A stretch of DNA of 64,000 nucleotides from Latrodectus hesperus (GCA_037975125.1 CM075860.1:41163893-41227892), one strand, 5' to 3'; positions 1-12,650 are shown, numbered from the stretch's first letter. Notes: generated by a model not told the origin, from the sequence alone. Numbers and translations are program-made.

Positions 1-351
1 ATAAAATTAGAAAAAAGCCATTAATTAAAGAATTTGTTTTAAAAAAGTACTTTTTAAACTATTTTAAAGAAACACGATATTAATTGTTGTGTTATTCCAT
101 TTTATGTATAAAAAGAAGGAAAAAAGGGACAATTTTCATTCACTTTTAACCCTTTAATGAGGTGCAAAAATTTACACCTAGAAAATGGAAGAAAATATTT
201 AGACATATGAAAATTTTAGTGAACAGCTAATAAACTTGTGTTCGTTAAAACTATCTGAACAACACAGGAAGTTAGACAACCCTTATTAATTTTAATTATA
301 TTAATAATTTAACTTAATTACGTGGTTTATTTGAAATTGTTTATCAAAATT

Positions 352-452
352 GTAGTGGTACGAAATCCATTTTAAACTGTAGATCCCTGTCAAATTAGCC
401 TTTGTATGCAAAAAATATGCTTATTGAGCTACAAACAAACCAATCCTATCTT
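352..452 (+). repeat. SINE-A tail fragment
   Basis: This stretch matches only the 3' body of SINE-A: a 'gtagtggt' motif, then 'ttttaaactgtagatccc', then 'aaattagcc' and a terminal 'acaaacaaaccaa'. The tRNA-like head is missing, so the copy is 5'-truncated or decayed. Family A is defined by comparison with the fuller copies at 41.2, 43.3 and 48.9 kb. Confidence 0.7.
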
Positions 453-1010
453 CAAAAGTCATAACCGGAAGTCATTTTTTGAACGCAATAAACAAAGGAT
501 TGTGCTTATGATGTCGCCAATTGTTAAACCATGTCACACTGAGGCCTATTGATATTATGTGCTTTCGAATGGAAGGCCCATAGTTTGATCCTAACCCCTG
601 TTTAATTTAAGAAAATGAATGCTAACTTCCACTTTGCATGCCCATCTATTGGTATGGACACTTGGTAGATTTCATAGTTTCCTCCCTTGTAGCATGTGCT
701 ATTGTCTTTGAAATGTCCGTCGAAAAGCTAAAACATAGCAGATGTTTAAATATTCATCAGCTATTAAGCATACAGTAATAAGTGTTCTAGAGTTAAATTG
801 CTTAATAACTTAATTCTTTTATAAAATCACGATTAAAATATATTTGTCTTATTAAACGATTATTTATGAGCGGGAAAATGTTTATAATTCAAGAAGCAAA
901 AAGTCTTGATTTTTTCTAACAACGTTCTTATTAGCAACACAACAATTTTTATAAATAAATAACAAAATGATTAATAAAGTGAAATTAGATTCTTAAAATT
1001 ATCTATAGGC
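453..1010. other. unannotated AT-rich DNA
   Basis: No coding potential, RNA gene or recognisable repeat is visible in this stretch. Confidence 0.6.
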
Positions 1011-1262
1011 TAATGTCCGATCAAGGATCTGTCGTGTTTGCAATGGTCTTCCGCAAGTATGATGTGGTGAGGCAGAAGCTTGCTCGGGTGTCGATCTCGT
1101 CACTTGATCTTCTTCCAAAATTATGGAGCGATTGCGTGTGTTTTTAACGGCTTTTCTGTTGACAGAAATAAGCTGCAGAACACAAATTGCAAAACATGCA
1201 AACTGTGTGCAGATAATTCGACATTTCGTATTAGACGACCGACTTGTTTAAGATTTTTGTAA
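1011..1262 (+). other. GC-raised segment with a possible short exon
   Basis: The base composition rises above the surroundings. A reading frame at 1080-1262 ends in a Cys-rich stretch containing NCKTCKLCADN. A plausible splice acceptor ('ctgttgacag') and a GTAAGA donor-like motif near 1258 bracket its last third. No known domain was recognised. It could equally be an old repeat, and the frame is short enough to arise by chance. Confidence 0.2.
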
Positions 1263-2865
1263 GACATTTTAATATACACTTATTTAGACAATTTGTCGTA
1301 ATCTTAATTTTTGAATTTAAATTCGACACCTTAATGTGTTTCCACAAACTTTTAAGAAAAAATTCAACATTTTAAAGATATAAGACTCGCCAAAAGGGCG
1401 ATAACTGGTCAACGTTCTGTCCACTGATAAAATATTAGACGATCCCGAATTTATCCCAAGAAAAAAAAAATGTTTTCAATTTCCAACATCGTTTACGTCT
1501 GCACTCTTTCATCGCCCAACCCCTTCATTTCATCCCCCCCTTTCTTTTTTTCCCTCCAGATTAAGCGATTCGAAAACGAAATCCAAAACACGTCCATCTG
1601 TGGTTTAAAGTATAAAAAAAAGGGAATCTTTTTCTGGACCCTTTACCACCCAAATACATCCCAACTCACACTTAACACAGCTTTCTTTTCCCTCTGAATT
1701 CTGTGGTGAAATCTCTTTTTATACATCACAGCTGCCCGAATGGATAGCACTTGGTGCTCCTTGTGCGAAAAGACACAGAAAAAGCCGACGTTTATGCCTT
1801 TCTCTTCCAGGAATCTCCGATTATATGCGAACGAAGTTATATTTGGAATCAGTATTCCGGATATTTTGTCGGGAGTTATTCTAAAAGCTCTGGAGAGGAA
1901 AAAATGGGAAATTTTCACCGATGATGGCGCTTGACAATGAGGATTATGCCTCTTCTTCTTAAGCGTTTTCTAAAGCGGTTTTGTGGATGTATTCCGCATA
2001 TTTTGTGTCTCATACCGAATACTGACGAATTATTTGTATACCTGTGCATTTTTATAAACTATGTTACTTTAACAATCCATCAAAAATTTAAATGGAAGTG
2101 GAAGAAAGATTATTTTAAATGAGACATGAATTAGTTTTTTTTTTAACATTTGTATCAATTTAATGCTTTCTCAGACGACTGTAGCATGTGGTTGTAAGGT
2201 TACTACTTCGAATACGGAAGTTAATGAGTTCGATACTTGATCTAATCATATATTGTCATGTTGGGAGGTCCAACTATTAAATTTGTTCTCAAATTTAATA
2301 GTTTCTTCCTTTATGCCACACAGTGAGAAGACGCATTACAAATATTTATTTCTTCTTTTAAATTTTGTACCTTTTTTCTTGGAAAATCTTTATTATTGGT
2401 ACATTTTCTCGTTTAAAGTAACATAAAATGTACATTCAATTTCTTAAATAAAATACTTTAACGCAAAAAATATAATAGTAGTATTTAAATATTTATACAA
2501 AGCTCTTCGTTATATGTGTACAGCATCTTAAACCGAGCAATTTTTATCTTTATGAAGCTATACATTTATTTTACGTTTGTTATTTGGATATTACTTAACG
2601 TATCATGATATTCATTTTTATTTTTAATGTCATTTGCTCTTTTTATATTTTTATTACAAGGTTTTAATCATTCTCAATATTAGTGTGAGATCTGAAAATA
2701 TATTTAAAATATTTATATATCAAGCCCGCAATGGTTTGGTTGATCAGAGTGTTCGTTCTCGTTGTTGGAAAGTAGTGAAGGCTCTTTTTCAGAAATAAAG
2801 CATAGCTGATGTAAACTATTCGATCATCTGGAAATTCAGTGACTGTTCGAAGTATACAAATGATA
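1263..2865. other. no recognisable gene; pyrimidine-rich block near 1.5 kb
   Basis: Several small overlapping frames lie on both strands between 1.47 and 2.12 kb, including a 64-codon frame at 1740-1931 that begins MDSTWCSLCEK. None resembles a family I know, and frames on opposite strands overlap, which argues against coding. The 1480-1560 part is strongly pyrimidine-rich and ends in 'ccctccag', resembling an intron end. The rest is featureless AT-rich DNA. Confidence 0.4.
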
Positions 2866-3127
2866 GAGCTCCAGTGGCTCAGTAGCTTCACGCCGCTTCC
2901 CGTAAGCTCAGCAAAGTGAAGCATCAGTTGCCGCGGGCAGTGGTTGGGAGGGTGACCACGGTGTACTCTCCTTCACTGGGTTGCTGGAGCTCTGTGGGTT
3001 GAGGACGTGTCCACGTTAATCTGTGACGTCCGAATGTCCTTCCGCTGGTGTGGCGTGGATGTGGAGAGGAGGGTGCCAGCTCAGGTGTGGCCTCGTCACC
3101 TGACCGTGGTTCAAAATGACGAGGCAC
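2866..3127 (+). repeat. SINE-D copy
   Basis: The copy starts with a tRNA-like head ('ccagtggctcagtagctt') and continues into a GC-richer body containing 'gtgccagctcaggtgtgg' and ending 'caaaatgacgagg'. The body recurs at 60.13-60.37 kb, and its end recurs inverted at 40.68 kb. Three independent positions make a dispersed repeat secure; the SINE assignment rests on the tRNA-like head. Confidence 0.75.
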
Positions 3128-3270
3128 CTTAAATAGAGCAAAGTCGTACTTTCACCTTCTTGGTGCTCTGATCCAAACGAAAGACGCTCTCTATTGACTT
3201 TATTCGCACTGCCAAAGGCAAAAGCGAGCTTGGGTTGTCCAAGTGTCATAGGAAAACAACAACAATACAA
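3128..3270 (+). repeat. SINE-C tail joined to SINE-D
   Basis: This segment carries the SINE-C tail: 'cgtactttcacctt', then 'cgaaagacgc', then 'gagcttgggttgtccaagtg' and a terminal run of 'aac' repeats. The same tail ends the full SINE-C at 61.5-61.85 kb and appears inverted at 11.93 and 62.96 kb. Here it directly follows a SINE-D head and body, so the element is a chimera or the two families share a 3' tail. Confidence 0.75.
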
Positions 3271-3394
3271 ATGATTCTTGTCTTAACAGGCCTTGAATGA
3301 ACTCATTATGTTACATTGTCTTCCATAACGTTAGTGGATCCTTCCACTATTTCAAGGTATTTTGTTGAGAAAGGTTAACATCACATAGGTCCTC

Positions 3395-3755
3395 AAGATG
3401 TCTAACTGCACAACATCAACGAAGTCATTTGCTGTGGTGTTGTTGCACCAGCATGCTTCCCTGTACCTAGCCCTGAGTTGGGCTCTATCAGTTGGATAGA
3501 AGCAGCCGGGAGGAATCTTCGTGATTCTGAAGTAGGGACCAAGCAGAAGACCCCCAATACTTGGGCTAGCTCCAAGTGAAATGATCCCAGAGGTATCATT
3601 TCCTTGGAGGATGTTGCGACCACTTCCAGGTTTAACGTGCTCCAGCCGCCATTTAGCGAACACGACGGATCTTCTGTTAAGCCGCGATTCGAACTCATGA
3701 CCTTCCAATAATGAGAACGATGTCCTAACCAACCAGGTCACCACGGCTGTGCATT
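3395..3755 (-). repeat. SINE-B, near full length
   Basis: On the minus strand the copy begins with a tRNA-like head ('gtggtgacctggttggtta', then a B-box-like 'gagttcgaatc' near 3690). It continues through a body containing 'ggtatcattt' in plus orientation to an end near 'gttgttgcacca'. Frames that cross it are repeat-derived, not genes. Related copies lie at 49.7, 53.5, 53.9, 55.2 and 55.4 kb, all in the same orientation. Confidence 0.8.
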
Positions 3756-3919
3756 TCGATTCCAACAATCCCATTCAACCTTTGTTTTACAAAGATATGC
3801 AACTATTTCTCCTTGTGTGATGACGTAAGGTGATGACGTAAGGTAATATGGCAGGAGATCGTTTCCAGTTATCCTACACGCAACTTAAATAATTTAATGA
3901 TTTGTTGTTTCCTTCTTAA

Positions 3920-4235
3920 GGTGGTAGCAATACCCGTTATGGCACATCATCCTGGATCCAGTTTTCAACGAGACGGTTCCACACCTCATGATGCTTGCGT
4001 ATTGATATATGATGTATCTTCATACCCGTTAATACTCTCCCGTGACAACAAAGTATCCAGATCATTCTACTTTTCAAAAATGTCTGGGAAACGATCGATG
4101 GCTAGATTCGGACACCGCAAAGTGTCACTCATCCAGAGCAACAGTTGGTGAACACTGCAGAAGTTCTTGCACAATGTCATTTGGAAATTTTATCATTTTT
4201 AACCTAGAAGATTCAATATGCAATTGTTCGCCTTT
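3920..4235 (+). pseudogene. Tc1/mariner-superfamily transposase fragment, decayed
   Basis: In one frame the translation reads FQRDGSTPHDA (around 3960-3995), which fits the second catalytic Asp block of Tc1-like DDE transposases (FQQDxAxPHxA type). In another frame a later piece reads VWETIDG followed by a Leu/Gln-rich stretch, fitting the downstream IExVW region. The frames are broken, no N-terminal half is visible and no terminal repeats were found. The call rests on two short motifs. Confidence 0.45.
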
Positions 4236-4299
4236 GATGAAACCATTGACTTTGAACACTGAATCAATTCATTATCTGTACATTGAATTCCCCTAGTCT

Positions 4300-7200
4300 A
4301 GTTGTAATATAACACTTTTCGGATTCAATAGTTCAGTTTAGTTTGCTTGTCGCTCAAGAGTATTTTTTTTTGCACACGATACGAAAAAATTGAGTTCTGA
4401 TCATTCTCGGGAACTAAACACCACGGTTAGGTTGAACACCTAATTGGAACATATGCACTCCAGGGCCCTTAGTAAAGAAAACAGAGATGGGTACTGTAGG
4501 CCGTAGCTCCATAAGAGCTGACATACCACTGAGTTTAGTCTCTGATTTTAGATGCATATTATCAACAGGATAATGCCAGTGTACAAATGATTCAATGGGC
4601 TCAGAAATTTCTTTGTCATCTTCTGATTCATCTATGATATGTTTGAAGCCCTAATTCACACTGAACGCGTGTGGGGGATCATCTGAAATTATAATTCTGA
4701 AATATTAATCTATGCATGCTTTGGAATTAGTCACTCCATATTGTTTGGCTCTATTTTTTCCGGCAAACGATATTCATTAGTTCAATTTATTGTCAGACAA
4801 TATTGTTGTATGCGTATTGTCATTCCTTCTTGGTATATTTCCTATTATATTTACTCAGGTACAAACATATAATTTTATTTTGGTTAATAAGTTTTCAAGG
4901 ATTCATATTATTTTCAGAAAGTAAGGAAAAAATTGATCTAGAATATAGATAGTAGTGCAACAAGTTCCTTAAAAAATCATTAATATTAATAAATTTTATA
5001 AGACTTTAAAACATGCTATATTAGCTATTTTTTATAAAATGAACTTCTATTGGTTATTTTTCATCTTTTATTTCAAAAACTCCAAATATTTTATTTCCTA
5101 ATAAATTTAAATATTGAGAAAAATTGTTTGAAAGGAAAATGTTTCCACAATTAATATAAAATTAAATCAGCATGCAAAAAAATAACCAGTGCAATTACAC
5201 ACGCAATAAGCGGAAACTTGTATTTAATTTTCATTAAGAAAGAAAATAAAAACTATCATTGGTATTTTTATTTGTTCTTTAAGAGTCCTCTAAAAATCAA
5301 AGTAGAAAAGTGCAACACAAAAAAATGAGAATTTTTTCTTGATATTTTTTTTCAGTCTCGCCAGATTTGTCTCTTCAATTCAACAGCATATTCAATTTAC
5401 TGCATACTTGATCACGTCCATTATCCATTTCGACCGACAGATGTCACCCCACTCGGCGACGCAACTGCTGCCAGATGCAATAAATAACTCTGAGTGCTCT
5501 TTCTTCTTTTTTTCAAGAGCTACTTCTTAATTACAAAATGACACCGCCCTTAAATTCAACTCATTACGCTAAAAGCCCAATTAACGGAAAAATTAACGCA
5601 TTCTGTGCTTTGAAAAATATTCGACGTGGCATTGTGAAATGGAGATTAAGTGTTGTGAATTCCGTTATAAAATATGTGAATATTAATTATTCTACCATGT
5701 TCTTCAGACGAAAAAAAAAAATAAATACATCGTATGAATTTAAGACTAATTTTTTTTGTTTGTTCTTTTTTTGGCAGATTTGAAAGTGTTAGTATTAATT
5801 AAAAATGAAACACAAGAACGAAATTCTGTAGTAGAAAAAAAAAATTACAACTGTGCGAAATATTAATTTGACATTAATTTCTTCGATTGGTAATAAATCT
5901 AAGAAATGTTTTTTGATTGTTTTTTTCTGCCTTAAAGATCAATTTAAAGTGCATAGGAAAAAAAAAAGCCATTTCATTTATGAATAATAAATAATTCTCA
6001 TTTCTTAAAGCGTATTTGTGAAATGTTTGCATTTTTAAAAATGTCATTAGTGACAAAAAGAGCTGTCTTTTTCTTTGGGAGGACCGAAAATGAAATAACG
6101 TAATGAAAAGAGTAAAGAAAAAAATATGTCATAAAAATTAGATAAATAATGAGTTATAAAAAAGATAAAATAAATTGTATGCATTCAAGTAGCGGCCGCT
6201 ATCTCTTTCTCTTATAATATAAATTGTTCAAAAATATTTTTTATTCATATGCGAAGAATTAATTTAGATATTCTTTTTACAAAATTTTAAAAACTTACAT
6301 ATTAGCTTTTTTTATTCTCGCTTCGTTCATATTCAAGTTGAAAGAATGTCTTTTATATTTATTAAACTATAATTTAATATATAAAAATATATTTTCGAAA
6401 TAATAAACTGTAATAACAACGTAAATGTTTCAGCTTAGATTAATAAATGGTTAATTTTCTTTGTGTCATATTAACAGGCTGTTACTGGCCTTGAATAGTG
6501 TATAAAAGAAATAAAGTTAATTATGTTGAAATAAAATTAAAGCTTTATTTATAAACAATATTTTAAATTTTAGAAAATTGGAATATTATGACTATCTTTC
6601 TTAATGTATCATACTGAAAAGAACCGTAGAACTTTCGATCTGTTCCATTAAAATCAAAAAGGAAAGGCATACATGGTGATCAGTGCTGAATTAGTGTCTA
6701 AGAAATCTTTCTTCTTTCTAAGAAATCCGCAGCATTTCATTAAAAATCATCGCCATTTGTTAGTTCATCGCCAATCATATTATGAATGATGGCGACGATC
6801 CTTTTTTGGCGACAACATTTACAGAATATGTTTCATATACATCCAGCATTATTTTCAAAACACTACGTGCTGATTTATATTTGAGGGGAAAAAAATGCTG
6901 ATATATTTCTATAGAGCATATACAGAAATTATACTATTTTTACACCTTTTCTTAACATTTTTTGGCATTATTTTTGAATATGCTATTATTGTACCTGTTT
7001 AATTTTAATTTTCTATTTCTAGAAACTGATACATAGAGAGTAAAGATTAATTCATGAAGTTATAATAACTTTCTCTTGCGTGTATCAATACATTATGAAT
7101 TTCTATATTTTATGACCGTCACACTATTCATTATAAATACTATATTCATTTTTAAGAAAAAAATTAAAAAAAGACTGATACAAAACAAAGAATTTACATC

Positions 7201-7325
7201 ATTGAGAAACATTTCTTCGGAAGTCTAAAAGAGCTCACAAATGTTCTGTGTTTATAAATTTATGTATCAATACCATACTAGAGCAACAGACTAGTTCATT
7301 GGCAATCCATGCTTTTTGAATGTTA
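4300..7325. other. AT-rich DNA without recognised genes
   Basis: There are many poly-A/T runs and short frames on both strands (for example 5.34-5.78 kb and 5.87-6.06 kb) with no domain resemblance. A 12-bp palindrome TAGCGGCCGCTA at 6190-6201 stands out from its surroundings. An imperfect inverted repeat links 6747-6757 with 6787-6797. Confidence 0.5.
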
Positions 7326-7339
7326 ATTTCAGACGCAGC

Positions 7340-7480
7340 AAAGAAAATGATGGGAATGGTCAATGATCTAACGCTTAATTCAACAGTTTATGGGTTCAAA
7401 TCCCTTTTCTGATGTGGATTTTTATAGGAATTCAAAATCAAACTCAATATAAAAGTTATAATTGATCAGTGAGCCTAATG
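7340..7480 (+). repeat. degenerate SINE-A
   Basis: A head of the form 'caatgatctaacgctt', followed by 'ttcaacagtttatgggttca' and 'aatccc', matches the SINE-A A-box to B-box interval. The downstream body is strongly diverged ('ggaattcaaaatcaaactc'). Confidence 0.6.
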
Positions 7481-7974
7481 AGCAGATAATAACTACCAGA
7501 AAATGTCTTATTATTCTGATATTTGATTAATTCTTTTTATACTAAATTTACAAATATTTTCATCATAAGATTTAATATTCATCTAAATGATTTTAATATA
7601 ATAAATGCATTTAAATTTTATACGATATTAGTTTAGGTATGAAATAACAATATTGATATGGTTAATTAAATATATATTCAAACAAAAAATAGCAGTTTTT
7701 TTTTTTTACTTTTCAATCAATTAACTATTTTTAGATAAAAATAATAATTATTTTTTTCAATGACATTTGCATTAAAATTGGCCATGCATAAAAACAATCA
7801 CATAACATCTCGAGAACTCTCATGTTAATAACTCATATTGAAATCCGACCGAAAGATTTCATAACAATCAAACGGAGGTTAAAAAAAAAGGCGAAAACAT
7901 TTCGACTATTATAGGATTAAAATAAAATAATAATAATGAAACATTTGGCAGCATAATAAAGAACACTTATGACA

Positions 7975-8335
7975 GTTGTAGGAGAAGGAGGCATCTGGGG
8001 TCAGGGACCCATGCCGGACCTCCTACAGCGCTGGTCCGGTCCACCTGACTAGGGTGCTAATGTGTCGGCTTGCGCGATGGCCATCGTGAGGGTAGGCATA
8101 GCATATCCGGCTCGCACCTTTCAAATTACTCCTCATTATTTGTTAGCTTTAAAGATGGGCTCCTCCCCTTGGATATTTATCTCTGCCAGGGCGGTTAATC
8201 ACGATATTTCGTGTGGATGCCCCCCACCTGCCCCTTTCAATCCCATAATACGTAGAATCAATGAAATGGATATCAAGAGATATCGCAAATCAAATCTCGA
8301 AGGTAAAAAAGAACGATCTTTAATATAAGCTTCAC
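7975..8335. repeat. GC-rich segment, probable unidentified mobile-element remnant
   Basis: This block is clearly richer in G+C than the DNA around it and holds an 88-codon plus-strand frame (8062-8328) with no recognised domain. Near the left end 'gtaggagaagg' is followed about 35 bp later by 'cctcctac', a short inverted repeat. Composition and abrupt edges suggest an inserted repeat, but no second copy exists in this window and no family was identified. Confidence 0.35.
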
Positions 8336-8754
8336 AGCTAGAAGAAACGAATTAAAGTCATCCCTTGTGAACTCACAAAGTTTTTTTTATCCATAATGTA
8401 TAAATTATATAATGAAATTAGTTATTGATAGTTAGTCATAAAGGAAATAATTATAAATCACTAGCAATAAATTAAATTAATAAATGACCTTTGATTATTA
8501 ATTAGTTTCACAATTCTAAAAGGAAATAAGGCATGATATATGAAATTGATTTTTAAAATAAAATTCAAATAATTATTTTTCACTTTTCTTACAAGAATAA
8601 CTTTGAAAAATAAGTTATAGCATTTATTAAAAACACAGTTTATAATGTTCGTGAAGATGTATTACTAGTAGTAGACATCATACATGAGAATCGAAAGGAA
8701 ACATAAAACTTACAACCACTCACTCTGACATATAAGTTTGAACCTTCATTCTCT

Positions 8755-8912
8755 TATCGCTAAACAGTGGTCAGATCGAACTTTTAACTTTCCATTATTA
8801 TTACTTAAAATCTTTTCCAAACCATTTCCAACATCCTAATCTGAGAAGGGAGTCGAACTTACGAACTATTGAACTGGAGGTTAGAGTGATAAGTACTTAG
8901 ACACTACGTCAA
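8755..8912 (-). repeat. SINE-A, minus strand, degenerate
   Basis: On the plus strand 'gggagtcgaacttacgaact' is the reverse complement of the SINE-A B-box region, followed by the inverted 'attgaactggaggttagagt' head. The tail side (about 8755-8800) is weakly preserved. Confidence 0.65.
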
Positions 8913-9439
8913 ATTAGAATTAACAGTTTGGAAATGCTTCAACCATGCTTCAGTCAACCATTTCACTTGTATTCAAAGAGTGGCAAGTTCGATATTTGAC
9001 ACTGTTGAAGATTTCCATGGTGAGAATGCTTATTTATGATTGTTAAGCGTTTCACGAAGTCCAATGTTCTTCAGCTGTTGCAATGGAAAAGAGAACAGTG
9101 CAAGCTCAAGCGCCAAATTCATTATTTAATGACTGATACAAATTACAATCCTGCCGTCTACATTTTTCATCTTTATTTGGTAAAGACAGACAGCCGAAAG
9201 CCCATCAGAACAAATTATGTAACGTTTATTCTCAAGTACACTCGTTTTCAAAAATTAAGGATAATGCAAGTTCAGGCAAAGAAAGAGAAGCAAAACAAAT
9301 GTGACTTATTTGCAGAGTCTATTTATTAAACCAAAGGTAGAGCAAAACAGATGCTATATGTATGACATCATTAATAAAAATTGCGATTTTTTACTCCCTA
9401 GAGCAAATTTCAAAAAAATAACTTATTTACAATATAGCA

Positions 9440-10460
9440 TGGTTTGTTTGATGATTAATACATAGTATGCCCCCCAAATGATGTAGTACAACGCCTAGGC
9501 ATGTTGAGTATCAAATTATCGATCTGATCTTGGGCAATATTACACCACTCATCAAGCAATGCTCTCCGAAATTCTGGTAGACATGTGGGAGGAAGTTGAC
9601 GGTCAGCAATTCGTAACCGAAGCATGTCCCACACACGCTCTATTGGATTCAAGTCCGGTGAGAATGCCGGCCAGTCCATCCTGCTATTGAAGGATTCGTC
9701 TACAATGTTTGCAGGGAGAGAACGGGCGTTGTCTCCATAAACAGAAATTCTGCACCCATGGCGCCCCGAAACAAACATACAGGTTGTTCCAGAATGACAT
9801 TCCTGATAGCTGTTGGCCTGTCATGGTTACATTCTGAACATGCATGTTAGTTCAGGAACCCAGAATAATTCCTCCCCAAACGAGCAATCCTGCACCACCG
9901 TAACGGTGTCGCTCAGTGGTGTTCTCTTGGTGTAGCGTGTACCTGACCTTTCCATATAAAATCCTGCGAAAATAACTCTGAAAACTCAATCAGGACTCGA
10001 TGGAAAACATCACACAAGACCACTGTTGCGGTGTCCACTATACATGCTATCTACTCCAGGCTAACCGCAGGCGACAGTGAGTTGCAGTAAGTAGAACACA
10101 TCTGATAAGCTTACGAGCATATAGACCAATGTACCCTAAGCGTCTGTACACGGTCTACCTTGAAACTGTCGTACGGGTAGCTGAAGAGAACTGACGAGAT
10201 AGGTCTGATGCTTGTGCTCCGTCTGTTACTTTTTTCAGTAATTCCCAAATACCGGTCCTCATTTGGCGTTGTAACTTAGGGGCGGCCTGTGCTATAACGT
10301 CTACTCACATTGCCATCATCTTGGAGCCGTTACTAAAGCCTGGAGATGACACTCTGGGCGATTCCAAGTTCTTCGGATACTTCCAGCTGGGTACGTCCAC
10401 ATTCCAGGCGGCGATAATTCTACCACGTAAAACATCATCCAAATGCTTCCTTTGTGCCAT
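9440..10460 (-). pseudogene. Tc1-like DDE transposase, near full length but broken
   Basis: This is a relic of a Tc1/mariner-superfamily transposase, which would cut and paste its own element. On the minus strand a start codon at 10458-10460 begins MAQRKHLDDVLRGRIIAAW, the N-terminal helix-turn-helix region. Near 9.80-9.96 kb the translation gives HRYGGAGLLVWGGI, the usual central block. The C-terminal frame (9455-9778) holds YGDNARSLPANIVDE and DWPAFSPDLNPIERVW, the second and third catalytic acidic blocks. The reading frame shifts several times and a stop interrupts the middle, so it cannot make an active enzyme. The span of about 1 kb fits the usual length of about 340 residues. Terminal inverted repeats could not be located by eye. 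Confidence 0.88.
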
Positions 10461-10952
10461 AACTATGCGGTTATTACACTGAAAGGTTTTTAAAGCGCTT
10501 GTGAACAATTTCGCTTCTTTGCAACCATTCCTTATATACCCCTCTCTTACACTCTCATCATTGTGACGTACTATCGGCCCCATCTGGTGGTTTCTTGTAA
10601 TTTGCATATTATTCTTCTAGATGTGTGTGATAATTCTACATATGAAATTTTTATTTTGGAGTTCAATTTCTGTGTGAATCTGAATTATTCTTAATTTATG
10701 GACATGTGAGTGTATTTTCCCGATTAACTCACATAATTCTTGTAATCTTGAATTCAGGGGTAAAAGATGTGTCATTTTCTATTGAAAAAAAAGTTGGCAA
10801 CTAATTATCATTGAACAGTTTAACAAGAACTTTTAAAATGTTCAATTCAGCTGAAACGTCAATTACTTATTGGGATTAATTAGTAGTTTGTGCATTGCAT
10901 TATAACAGTTAGCAGTGATAACAGTTTAAGCTTCGAGTATGTTTTTCGTCTA

Positions 10953-11102
10953 GTTAGCAGCTGAATACTTAGTGCCTTGGTGTTCAATTCAGTGATTCGT
11001 GGATTTGATTCCCACTTCCGGCGTAAATGTTCTAATCTGTTTTAAAAAGATCACAGTCGAATTAGAGTTGATATGTAAAAACGACCCATTTCTGACATAA
11101 GT
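10953..11102 (+). repeat. SINE-A copy
   Basis: It runs 'gttagcagctgaatactta', then the B-box-like 'gtggatttgattcccac', then 'ctaatctg' and a body ending near 'aaaacgacccatt'. The order and spacing match the fuller SINE-A copies around 41-43 kb. Confidence 0.7.
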
Positions 11103-11921
11103 TTGTGTTTACTGATACCTAGCGGAGAATTGCCTTTTAAGTTTCTAGAAAAAGAAGGAAGAAAAAAGTTTTTTGAGAATAAACTGTTTAATTGATTTTT
11201 CAAAATATTCGCTCTTAAAATTCATACATCTTCCCACCCGTTTAAACGAATTCTTGAAATAGTTTGGTATAGATGCCATATAATCCAGGATCATAAATTC
11301 TGAATTTTTTTGGTGATGAATAAATGTCACCAAGATGACGTATTGTGACATTAATACAAAGGTTTCGAAAATAAAGTTTTTTACATAATTCTTATAAGTC
11401 TCCATATCTATGACGCAATAAAAACCAGAGAGAGGTTACCAGATACATATGAAAATCCGCCAAAAAATCACCACACTCAGAATTTGCCATCCTGGATTAT
11501 ATGGAATCCAGGTCAACAGTTTTTCCCCTCTGAAATTAATATTTCAGAAACATGGTTTTAGAAAGGGATGAAGACATGAGAAAGAAATGACTGATATCCT
11601 ATGTAATTCTGATTGTGCCTTGGGTTTACTAGACTTTTACACACTTGTCCGTCATTTTTTGCATCCTAAAATGGTCCAAACAGACATAATATAACTGACT
11701 AACCGAGATCTACTGAATAAATAAGCAATCACTATCGCACCACATGGATGGTATCTAAATTCTACAAATCTAAGATATTCAATATTCCTTGAGTTGAAAG
11801 ATTCGGAAAAGCAATCCCATTGTCTACTTTTGCCGACCAAATTCGCTAAAAATTATAAAAAAAAGCCTCGAAATTTTGAATCGCGATGAAATGATGAGTT
11901 TTTGTTACAGAGGACAAAACA

Positions 11922-12150
11922 GAGGATGCAAACATTTGGACAAGCCAAGCTAGTTAGCCGGCAGTTAGAAGGGCGCGTCTTTCGTTTTAATTGGATCAGC
12001 ACAAAGGTGAAAGTACGACTTTGCTCAAAGACTCCTCCGATAGATGGCACCACCAGAGGATCCACTCCCTCAGTTTTGTCTATGATCTGGAGATGAGCTG
12101 CACAGCCACACTCAGATTTTCACTGACAGAGTTCAGGTATCGAACCCGTC
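11922..12150 (-). repeat. SINE-C, minus strand
   Basis: The plus strand shows the inverted SINE-C tail ('ttggacaagccaagct'), then 'ggtgaaagtacgactttgct' and 'agactcctccgatagatgg', ending with an inverted head containing 'caggtatcgaacccg'. It aligns with the copy at 62.95-63.23 kb in the same orientation. Overlapping frames at 11.85-12.27 kb are derived from the repeat. Confidence 0.78.
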
Positions 12151-12504
12151 GCACTCTGAACGTAATTTTTCCATCAATTTACTCTGGCCCCGCAGGTTAT
12201 AAGTTATTACGATATTTTTTTAGCTTGCATACATTTCTGGCAAATGCAGTTACTAAATATAGATAACCATCTCATAACACTGTACAACGGCTAAGTAACA
12301 ATTATTGGCATGAAATACAGTACTTTTTTTTTCATACCCATACGAAAAATATCGGATCTTGCAAAACATTTAACATGCATGTATAGACATTATCAGCATG
12401 AATATCTTTATCTGAATCAGAAATCCTATCTGTGGTCTTCTGGACACAAGTAAAAACGTCCTTCCTTATGGATATAGCATCCTCTTCAAACTGACACTTG
12501 AACC

Positions 12505-12650
12505 AACAGGCAGATGACGGTTAGTATTCTGATTTTAAGTTAAACGGAACGTGGGTTCGATTCCAGCTTCCGGAACTGAAGTTTACAGTGATTGAGATAA
12601 TTCACTTGAAACTGGAAGTATGATTAAAGTAACTTTATTGATCGTAGAAG
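12505..12650 (+). repeat. degenerate SINE-A
   Basis: A head-like 'gatgacggttagtattctga' is followed by 'cgtgggttcgattccagctt', a good B-box match, and by a diverged body. Confidence 0.6.

Noticed and set aside
3352..3774. 140-codon minus-strand frame as a gene
   Set aside because: It lies almost wholly inside a SINE-B copy, and similar frames appear over other SINE-B copies.
11853..12266. Group of frames on both strands near 12 kb
   Set aside because: They overlap a SINE-C copy and each other, and have no domain resemblance.
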